From positions 124,627 to 188,626 of the forward strand of contig KQ965825.1 of assembly GCA_001574975.1 (NCBI GenBank): a stretch of DNA of 64,000 bases. The letters run 5' to 3'. Positions 55,901 through 64,000 of this stretch are shown one piece after another. The position numbers and the translations under genes are program-made. The first letter of the stretch is position 1. Every line of letters starts with the position of its first letter. Source of the DNA: Gonapodya prolifera JEL478. Taxonomy: Eukaryota; Monoblepharomycota; Monoblepharidomycetes; Monoblepharidales; Gonapodyaceae. Under the pieces are notes generated by a model. It was not told the origin of the DNA. It did no database searches and worked only from the letters and a program-made list of their open reading frames with translations.

Positions 55901-58900
55901 GCGGACCGCTCTGCGTCTTTCTTTGCCTGATCGGCAGAAGCAATGCGCTGTTCCAGAGCCTCTCGCTGAGCGTTGAGCTCCAGTAAGTGCTGATCCTTGC
56001 CATTGCTGCTTGCCAACAGGGCATCCCTCTCCGACACTAGTACCTCGTTGGTAGACTGAAGCTCGCTGAACGAGGATCGCAGGGCTGCAATTTGATCTTG
56101 TACATCCCTTAGCTTGACACCCAGCTCTAATGCACCGGCTTTCTCTTCGGCTAAGGCCGCAGAAAGTTCCTGGACCTCCACTTTAGCATCTTCCAGGGAT
56201 CTGGACCGCTCAGCATAGTCCTTCTCCAGTGATGACATAAGTCGCTCCTTCTCCGCAACCGCGTTCCCTAGCATGGCCATTCGCACAAGGTCCCCGGCCT
56301 GAAGCTCGATTGTCTGGGCTTGCTCCCGGTTCAACTTCTCGAACTTCTCCCGTCGTCCACGCTCCTCATCTAGCTCCACTGTCAAACTCTGGAGCTGTGC
56401 ACCGTGATCGCTCAGCTGCTTCCGGCTCTGTTCGTAATCTTGCTCCAATACGTCGAGCCTCTGCTGCTTTTGCGTGAGCTCCCGCTCTAGGACGGCCAAT
56501 CTTTCCAAGGACCGCGCTTGAGAAGCGATTGTCTCCAACTGCTGCTCGACTGTGGCGTTGAGCACTGCGACACGACCATGAGCAGCCTCCACGGCGATTT
56601 CCCTTTCTCTTAACGACCCCTGCAGATCCGTGATCAAAGAGTCCTTACTTGGCCCAATATCCTTCATCACCACAACCTGTTGCCTTAAGTCATCCAGCTC
56701 CTTGGCATGCGAGGACAGAGACTCCATGAGATCGGCAACCTCTTTATCGCGCACAGCCAATTGACTTGCCCGCTCAGCCAACTCCAAGTTGCGCCGAGCC
56801 AGGTCGGACCGCAAAGCTATGCCCAATGGCGTCTCTCGGTCGATAGTCTCCTTAAGTGTTTGGATGATGGCGTCCTTCTCCAGAGCAGCAGCTTCGCTCG
56901 CGGCGAGTTTCTCTTTGGCGGTCGTAACAGCGGACTCGAGATTGTTCACGAGACCCTGTTGGCCGACAAATCGAGGGCGGAACATGAACTACCCGAACTT
57001 CCACCGATGATTTTCCTCGCATGACACATACCTGCATACTTGTAAGATTACTCGCATGCGAAGCAACCGTCGCCTGTAACGCGGCAACTTCGTCGGACTG
57101 CTTGGCGAGCTTGGCCACAGTCTCTGCCAATTCGGAAGTAACACCCTCCAAATTCGCGCGGAGCTCTACAGAACACCAAAAAAATCGTTATCACGAACAT
57201 TCTTGAACCAATCTCACCGTAAGAAAGTAACGCACCTTCCTCTATGTTCGTCTTCGCCTCGACCTCCCCCCTCAACCTCAAGATCTCCTTTTCCTTCTCC
57301 ACGCCCTTTTCGATCTCCTCGGTGAACCTTTTTTGTGTTTCCTCAACCACGCTCTCCAACCGTCTTACAACACCCTTCATATCCTCCATCGCCTTAGCCT
57401 GCGCGACAACCGTTGCCCTGAGTGCGAGTAGATCGTCCTCTTGCAGCGCCATCTGGACTTCTTTGGCTTGCAACTCGTCACGCAATCGGTCAATCTCCGC
57501 CTCACGCTCGGCACTCTCCTCCGTTTGTCGATCCAACGTCGCACGCAATGTCGCCATCACAAGGTGCCGCTCGCGACCGGAATCCTCTTCCCTCCTTAAC
57601 CGGTCGTCAAGTTCATTCATCAGGGCCATCCTCGCTTCCTCGGCCTCATCCATCACCGAGATCCTCTGAGCAAGGACGGCCATTTCAGCCTCGGCGGCAG
57701 CCTTGCCCTCAAGTGCAACTTGCAGAGCTGTCTGGAGCTCCGCCATCTTCGCATCCTTATCCTGCACAGTCTCCCTCATCGTCACAAGCTGAGCCTCCAA
57801 TTCTCTCACCCTTGCTGCACCATTTTCAAATTTGGTCCTGACTTGTTCCGCCACGCTGTGTGCCTCTTGCAACTCGATGCCGCGTGCCTCGTCTTTCGCC
57901 TGCGCATCCTTCACCGCTGCAGCCAGACGCTCCTCCACATCCCTCGCCCTCTGTGCCCGCTCCTCCGCAAGCTTCTCCAACTCCTTCACTTTTTCTTCCA
58001 CCGCCTCCAAGCGCTCTACGAGCCCCTTTTGATCCTCCTTCACTCCATCACGTTCCCCCTCTGCCAACGCCAGTGCCGCCAAAACCTCGGCCTCCTTTCT
58101 CTCGCCCTCAGCAAGCGCCTCTTTCAACTCCTCCAACCTCTTTCCCAACTCCTCCCTGGCTGCCTTCTGCTCTGCCGCATCCCTTGCTGCCCGCTCCGCT
58201 TCCGCTTTCTGTGCCTCTGCGCGTTCGCTGGCATCTTTCAAACCCCTCTCCGCCTCCTCCCTTGCCACAACCGCTCCATCCCGTTCTTCTGCGGCCCTAG
58301 AAACCCCAAGTTCAAGTTCTACGACCCTCAACTGCGCTGTGTCCAACTTCGCAGCAACGTCCCTGGCCATCGCTTCGGCTTCTGCACGAGCCCGGGCTGA
58401 CCTTTCTGCCTCCTCCTTAGCCGACTGCAAATCCACAATAACTGCATCCCGTTCCCTTTCCGCACCGACTCGGGCCGCCTCGCCAGCCTCAGCCTCGACC
58501 TTGCGTCTCTCGTTCTCGGCCTTGGCTCGCTCAAGTTCCTCTTCGGCTCTTCCAACTGCTGCCCTCAACTGTTCTGCCTCCTCCCTTCGCTCAGTCATCT
58601 GCCGGGTGAGATCCTCAACCTTGGTCCGTAATCCGCCAGCGACCTGTTCGGCAACCTTAACTGCATCTTCCAACTCCGCCGCTCGGTTCCTCATCCGAGT
58701 TGCTTCAACTTCAAGGACTTTTCGCTCCTCAGCACGCCCGACAGCATCCCGCTCAACTCCCTCCAAACGACGCCGTAGCTCGGACTCGTGCCTTCGTGCA
58801 TCGCTAAGCTGCATCTCGAGCACGTCGCGGTCTGATTCGGACGATGCAAGTCGAGTGAGAGTCGAGGTAAGTTGGTCGTCCAGGTCCTCAACCAGTCGGA

Positions 58901-60231
58901 GCAGGTGCGTGAGCCGATCGTCACGACGTGATAGCCTGCCAAAGAGAAAATAAGATACTTTGCTGGTTCAGTTGGAATGGCAATCAATACTCACACTTCC
59001 CTCAACCCATCAACACCTCGGCCCACATCCTCCGCACCATCTCCCCCACTGATTCCACTGAGTCCACTCCACGCACTCTCCGCACTCGCTCGGCTACTCA
59101 GCGTGTCACTCCTCCTCACCCCACCCGGACCGCTGGTGGGGAATGGCGCCAACCACGCCCGTGCAGACCCAACATCACGAAAGTCGAGGGGCACTGGACT
59201 TGCAAGACTGCTGACGAGGCTGCCGAGACTGGCCATACTGGACCTTTCGGGGCTGCGTGGGCGGGTGTGTGTGCTGGAAGATCCCGACGCGAGCTGAGGC
59301 GGGTAAGACGGCACACCTCGGGATCCGTCCACGCTGGCCCGTCGTCCACCACGACTTCCGATTGGTCGGCCGGTCTCGAGCGCCCGAGGGTCCTCGCGCA
59401 GTAGCCGCCCGTCTGGGTGCGCTTCAGTCGCGCCTGCAACGACGGGGGCTACGGGTGGCCTTGGCGGGGACCGTGTTGGCGCGAGCCCTACCGAGTTCAA
59501 GAATGACGTCGGTACAGTCGGTGCTGAGTACGTGGGGGACTCGGGACGGGGGAAACCGGTACCACGCGGGGGATGGATATATGGCATAGATGCCCCTGCC
59601 CTTGTGGCACCACCAAGTGGGCTTGGGGCCCGAGGCGTGGTGGGACTGAACCGTGGAATGTCGTCGGCGTCCGAGTCGGACGCATAGCCTCCAGATGGGC
59701 TGAGCGCTCGGGAGTAGGATGTGGGTGTGGACGAACGGGCTGTTGCGTAGGAGGGAGATGTGGGGGAGAATGCTTGGGAGGAAAAAGAGGGGGATGATGG
59801 GCGGGAGGAGGACCGAGGGGGGTGAATGGGAGGGAGAGGGGGTGCTGTGTAACAGGGAGCAACGGTAAGCGAGTGAGAAATGCCGTCTTAAACGGTGCAA
59901 AATATCCACTGACAAGACCCGATACAACTACAAAAGGACCAAGCCGAGTGTTCGAAAGACACATGTCGGTACTCTTCCGGCCCTCATCCTACCCAGTCGT
60001 CCCGGTCCACCCACCCCTCGAACCCCGAACACCTCGAAACCCACCTTGCACAACAGGCACGCCTCCGACCTGCCCCACAACTCTACTCCGCTGTCCAACT
60101 GCACTATAACCCTGCTGTCCCTGCAGCTGGCCGTACCCCTGGAGTCCGCCGCCATACATTGCCGAACTGGTCGCCGACGTCGGGGAGGTCACGTATCCTC
60201 CTGGGATGTGCGAGAGTGACGTACCCGACAT
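52925..60231 (-). CDS. Num1/Mcp5-like cortical anchor: long coiled coil with C-terminal PH domain
   Basis: Very large protein (over 2,000 residues). The N-terminal part (about 60231-59000) is Ser/Pro/Gly-rich and disordered. The centre (58900 to about 54900) is an almost unbroken coiled coil made of Glu/Ala/Leu/Lys heptads. Next is a Ser-rich region (54700-53700) and at the end a PH domain: LAEAIDMLAAGEYMEFLPSS, KRRFVWVDIATMTLMFNRGK, then after an intron (about 53477-53405) ILVLSTVDHPIEAGRGGLRL and KETHDLWAKTIKYLLTRRAL. This order matches yeast Num1, fission yeast Mcp5 and Aspergillus ApsA, which bind PIP2 at the cortex and capture dynein to pull nuclei and mitochondria. The exact C-terminal stop is uncertain after NRMGR (52925 or nearby). 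The ATG at 60231 is chosen because an upstream one at 60345 overlaps the stop of the neighbouring gene. Confidence 0.8.
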
Positions 60232-60344
60232 TGATGGTGAGGGGGGTGAGGGGGTGGTGGAGAGCGAGGCGCGGCGGGGTGGGTGCTGGTGGGGGTAAGG
60301 GTTGGTTGGAGTTAGAACGCGAAGGGAAAGGACAGAGGCTCGCA

Positions 60345-61221
60345 TCAAAACGCCTCCACGAAATGGTTCTCCTTGATTGCGAGATTAAGCTCTCCGAGGG
60401 TGGGTTTCCTTTCTTGTCATCGAGACCGTCCATCATGGTCCATCCATACGCCACATTTGGCAACACGGCACCACGATCACCCATCCAGGACAACGTATCC
60501 ACAATTTTCAACGTTCATCTTCGTCTCCGCCCCGGATTACATGCATTGCTACCGCTCTCTTCACCGGGTCCCAGCATGCAGCGCCACACCGCTCACCGAA
60601 AAAACTCACATCAACGGTCCACCTCCCCGACTCGCTCTCTGACACGTTTCCACCGTCAACCGAGTAGAACGTCTCTTCTTCCCCGACTCTGTCGTTGTGC
60701 CGCGAGACCCAGTTCCCGACAGACACAGCTGAGGGTGACCGTGGAAGGGGGAGGGGTTGTTGCGAGGGCGACTGCGTGGAGAGCACGGGAGGGTAAAAGA
60801 AGGACGCGTTGGGTGATTTGGGCGATGGCGGGGGGGAATAGTGCCTGCGGGTGTTGATAGGTGGAGGAGGGAACGACGAGTTTCGTACAGGCAGGTTCGG
60901 CGGTGGCGGGGTGGATGTGCGATCAGATAAACGGTCCGAATGTGTAGATAGAGTGCGTGTAGGGGAACCCGTGCGTGATGGGGGAAGCGCGAGTCTGTGT
61001 CCTCCTCCCGACTGCTGCATCTGCGTCTCGGATGCGGACAGGCGGGTCACGAAGTCCTTGAGCGTCCACGCCGACGGTGAGTTAGACGGGTGAGAGGAAG
61101 AGGCAGAGTGCGCCGACGGTGACGGGTGCGTGTATGTTCTGGCTGGATTCCGCAGCGTGTCTGCAAGTCCGAGCGAGTCAAAGTCGACCGACGAGCGCGG
61201 CGACTGAGAGTGAAAGGACAA
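60345..61221 (-). CDS. Unrecognised Ser/Pro-rich protein
   Basis: Two exons. The first (61221-60513) encodes SFHSQSPRSSVDFDSLGLAD, a short ordered stretch (AWTLKDFVTRLSASETQMQQ), a Ser/Pro/Arg-rich middle, and a better-ordered end (ESESGRWTVDVSFFGERC, AACWDPVKRAVAMHVIRGGD). An intron at 60413-60512 (GTTGAA...CAAG) joins it to RKPTLGELNLAIKENHFVEA and a stop at 60345-60347. I do not recognise the family. It lies directly upstream of the Num1-like gene on the same strand; either a separate gene or, if the intron call is wrong, an N-terminal extension of that gene. Confidence 0.5.
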
Positions 61222-63299
61222 GAATGCGGACGTTGACGCGGACTCTGAGTCCGAGTCGTTTGTGGGTGCTGCGTGGGGTGCGAGTTCAGTTTTGATTGGT
61301 CGTCTCCACTCCTAACTCGCAACTTCGGCCACGTCGCTCCCGGATTCCTTCCCACCTCCCTCCTGTTTTTCCTCCCTCTCTGTACTCTCAGATGCCTTTT
61401 CCGCCTTCCATCAACGCGGATCCCCTCGCCCCTCTGTTGCCCTTCCACCATCCCACACATTCCCGGCCTCGTTTCCCTATTCCGTCCCGTCAATCACCCA
61501 CGCATCCAAGTCGATTCCCTCCTCTTCACCGCCCACCTCTACTCACCGCCAGCACCCCCTCGTCCGCTCATTGTTCCAACACCGCGGGTCCGTCCTCCTC
61601 AATCTGGTCAGTCCCTTTCCTTCTCTACGCTTCCGTTCCTTTCTGTATTTTCCTTCTCTCTCTTTGTGTCGATCCAGCGTCTCTCTTCCCGTCCTGCAAT
61701 CGCAAATCAGGCCGGTTGTGTTGTGTGGTGGGTCCGCCCTCAAAAAAGGCACTTCCGGTGTGTGGCGCACGCTGGAAAAAAGGACGCTGCAAACTATTAT
61801 TTCTCTCTGTCCTTTGTTGCTTTACCTTACACCTTCGATACCTTTCTCCTACTCTTCCTTTCATTATTACTCCCCGCTTCTCTTTCAATCCAACTGGTTT
61901 GCCAACTCGCCCCAACAATGGCCAGGACTCCCTCCTATTCGTCTGACTAATGTCGATCTCGCCCTTTCCGGGATCCGGCTATCTTTGCAATCACTCGTTA
62001 TGATTCTATTTTCATCGGTTTCAAGCGCAGTCTATTGCGGTATCACTTGGATCATGTTGCCTCCGTCGTCCAAAACACAAATCAACTCGACCCAACCTCC
62101 ACTGTACCGCAGTTAGGACCATGTCCGGTCTTGTCTTCTCCCGTCTTCCATCCCGCGCGCGTGAATAATCTGTTCCTCGGACGATCCTGCGCCTCTGAAA
62201 ACTGCCCCAGGCATTTCGTGTGTCCTGGGCATCGGCACTGCTCCAGCCCTGTTACCGCCACGTTGGAATTAAAAATTGCCGTGTATTTGTGGTCGCATGC
62301 TGCAGAAGAGTGGCATGTGTCAGTCTGGGAATATCCTATGATATGTTGTAGTGCATTGGTGATCTTTTGATCACAATATTTCTTGGTTGTAGCAGCATTC
62401 GAACTGACAGATCAAATGCAAAGGCGCGCCATTGCGCAACTTCAAATTGCACTAATGTCGTCAAAAGATGTACATGTTGTGCCAGACTGGCGTCCAAATG
62501 GAGCTGAGGAACCAACATGCGTTAACTGTTCCATTTCGAACACTTTGTTGTAGTCCCAGGTCGTTGCGATTGACGTGAACAAATAAGTTACATTTTTGGC
62601 TGTTGCACTTTGACTCCTTCATCCCATCCATCAATGCAATAGCACAACTCCGCAGTCAAGAGAATACCAGCTGCAAGCACAAACGGAAAGGATGAATTGT
62701 GCACGTATCAAACTTGTCCAAGTCTCCACTTCCTTTCCACATGAACAAACCACCACAAGCCTGAGGGAGCTGCAGACAGATCTGGACAGGGTCGGAGCTT
62801 CCTAGATTGGACACAAGAAGGTAGCTGGCCTGCAATAACAGATCTGCTGTGTTCCATTACCTGTGATGTCTGGTGTTCAGATAGTAAGCACTTTGTATAC
62901 TCAGTATAATCACCACTCATATTTGCTTTTCCACATGTGATGTTGGATGGCAGATGCATCCATGCAAACACACAGGCAACACACTCAGTGACTTGTCATA
63001 AAAAAGATATGAAGGGTGTGAAAGCGTACCCCAATGAAAATGATTTTGACACCAGTGGATGCGTCTGACATTACGCAGTGGGTTTTGTTTTGCTCAATTG
63101 GGAATGTGGCTTCAACAGCAGGGGAGTTGAGTCTGCGCATCTGACTGTCACTTGTGTTTCTGATTCTTGCCAGTCTGGCAACTGCTGCGTGTTTGGCTGC
63201 TGTCCTGCATTTCTGTTGGGTCTGCTGACGTCTTTGCAATCAACGACAGCAAGTGCATATCCCTACTGCTTCAGAAGGGAAAAAATGCACAGTGATTTT
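61222..63299. other. Gene-free flank with CT-rich leader and AT-richer right half
   Basis: 61300-61900 is rich in CT and TTC, as in fungal promoters and 5' leaders; overlapping ORFs there (up to 225 codons) are made of Pro, Ser, Leu and Arg and run in several frames, so I do not call them genes. 62100-63299 is AT-richer, with short unrecognised ORFs on the minus strand (62708-62971 and 62985-63239), and leads into the mobile element. Confidence 0.4.
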
Positions 63300-63440
63300 T
63301 AGTGTTGCAGACGGGTCGGGTCGGGTTGGGCCAGGCACCTTTCGGGCCGGCCCGACTCGGGTCAGAGAACTTTTGGGCCAACCTCGGGTTGAGCCTTGGC
63401 CCGACCCGAGGTTTGTCGGGTCGACCCGAAGTGGGTTACC
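63300..63440. repeat. Candidate hAT terminal repeat with GGGTC/GACCC subterminal motifs
   Basis: Begins TAGTGTTGCAGACGGGTCGG and continues with closely spaced GGGTCGGGT, GGGCC, CCCGACTCGGGTC, GGCCCGACCCGAGG and GGGTCGACCCGAAG motifs in both orientations. hAT elements often start with YAG-G-TG-like ends and carry such short subterminal repeats that bind the transposase. It lies 160-300 bases beyond the transposase stop, where the element's 3' end should be. The opposite end is not in the window. Confidence 0.6.
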
Positions 63441-63602
63441 AGTTTGATAGTTCATATTTTCTTCCTAACACTGTTTTCATTATCAGATTAATGTAAACCA
63501 CAAAAGAGGATTATATTATAATTGATAAGTACTGGATATCAATTGTAGTATGCACACCACCGAACCCCTCCGTACAATGGTCCCACCGCGAAAAATGTAT
63601 AT

Positions 63603-63940
63603 CTATGATGTGACTTTGGTAAATAACATTGATTGAAGCAACATGGTAGACGAAATCATATCAGCTCCAAGGCGGTTCCGCTTATCTGTGATCATATCCC
63701 CCACCTCAGAGAACAACCGTTTGCAGTCAACACTTGTAGCCGGCAGTCCCAAGTAATTGCGAGCCATCTTTCCCAATGCAGGATATGTACGGGACCCAAT
63801 AATCTGATACAAATTAGCAGTTGGGAAAGTCAAGAGCCAATAACATTGACTCACCTTCCACCATTCCAGAATGTTGGTAGTTGGAGGTTCCATTCTAGCT
63901 TCCAGGTACTCAGTGAGCTCATCTTTGTCATCAAGTCGGC
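63603..63940 (-). mobile_element. hAT-family transposase, C-terminal dimerisation region (fragment)
   Basis: Reading on the minus strand from about 63940: LDDKDELTEYLEARMEPPTT, then NILEWWK, an intron (about 63853-63807), IIGSRTYPALGKMARNYLGL, then PATSVDCKRLFSEVGDMITD and KRNRLGADMISSTMLLQS. This is the hAT dimerisation domain (WW-K, then P.L..MAR..L..PA.S...ER-F-S). An in-frame stop lies just upstream of LDDK inside a CCCTAACCCTAACCCC tract. The DDE catalytic part is not in the window, so the copy is truncated here or continues beyond the edge with a missed intron. Confidence 0.8.
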
Positions 63941-63958
63941 GGGGTTAGGGTTAGGGTG
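63941..63958 (+). repeat. Interstitial telomere-like repeat
   Basis: GGGGTTAGGGTTAGGGTG holds two units of the fungal telomere repeat TTAGGG. It directly borders the open part of the hAT transposase fragment. Two units can arise by chance, but the position at the break is notable. Confidence 0.6.
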
Positions 63959-64000
63959 CAATAGGACGCTGGGTGAGGGTGGGGGATTTTCGGGAATGAG

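Noticed and set aside
57244-58953. Plus-strand ORFs of 140-226 codons
   Set aside because: Antisense shadows of the coiled-coil region of the Num1-like gene; Leu/Ser/Pro composition with no domains.
61273-62116. Three overlapping plus-strand ORFs of 180-225 codons
   Set aside because: They overlap in different frames of a CT-rich tract, with Pro/Ser/Leu-rich products and no recognisable motif. Better explained as a pyrimidine-rich leader.

Overview
The window is nuclear DNA from an intron-rich fungus. Almost every recognisable gene is cut by short introns, mostly 50-110 bases, with GTRNGY-like donors, CTNAC-type branch sites and YAG acceptors. The gene set fits a fungus: a Num1/Mcp5-type cortical anchor with a C-terminal PH domain, a fungal-style CASTOR-like ACT protein, an RPA34-like RNA polymerase I subunit, a 14-TM DHA2 drug transporter, a secreted GH10 xylanase, F-box/LRR genes and a hAT transposase fragment. 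I cannot decide between an early-diverging (chytrid-like) fungus and a basidiomycete from sequence alone.

Layout. Bases 1-19,000 are a dense housekeeping block: MgtE-type cation transporter (-), CASTOR-like ACT protein (+), small basic membrane-anchored protein (-), GH10 xylanase (+), BTB/POZ protein (+), double-hotdog acyl-CoA thioesterase (+), oligoribonuclease (+), M18 aspartyl aminopeptidase (+) and a type-I-like glutamine synthetase (+). Bases 19,000-22,900 hold a decayed F-box/LRR gene (-). An AVT1-like vacuolar amino-acid transporter (-) and an unrecognised acidic protein (+) follow to 28.8 kb.

Bases 28.8-37.2 kb are gene-poor. They contain a diverged three-copy repeat (29.35-29.8 kb), a tandem array with a period near 143 bp (31.3-33.2 kb) that abuts an intact tRNA-Leu(CAA), an ambiguous base in a G-run (34,750) and a broken LRR gene (35.36-36.06 kb).

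From 37.2 kb the gene density returns: a tiny tail-anchored ORF (-), RPA34-like (+), RNF115/126-type RING-H2 ligase (+), a large disordered protein with a KEN box (+), thiolase-like protein TLP1 (+), DHA2 MFS transporter (+), lariat debranching enzyme DBR1 (+), thioredoxin (-), the >2,000-residue Num1/Mcp5-like cortical anchor (-) and a Ser/Pro-rich protein (-). The right end (62-64 kb) is low in genes and ends in the 3' part of a hAT element with a candidate terminal repeat and an interstitial (TTAGGG)2 tract.

There is no operon or obvious gene cluster. Shared themes are amino-acid handling (ACT sensor, M18 peptidase, glutamine synthetase, vacuolar transporter), RNA turnover (oligoribonuclease, DBR1) and acidic dileucine sorting motifs on two membrane transporters. 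I found no clearly new multi-gene system. The observations most worth checking are a phase-preserving intron ending in CG, a 6-base microexon, the 143-bp array joined to a tRNA gene, and the hAT fragment meeting telomere-like repeats.
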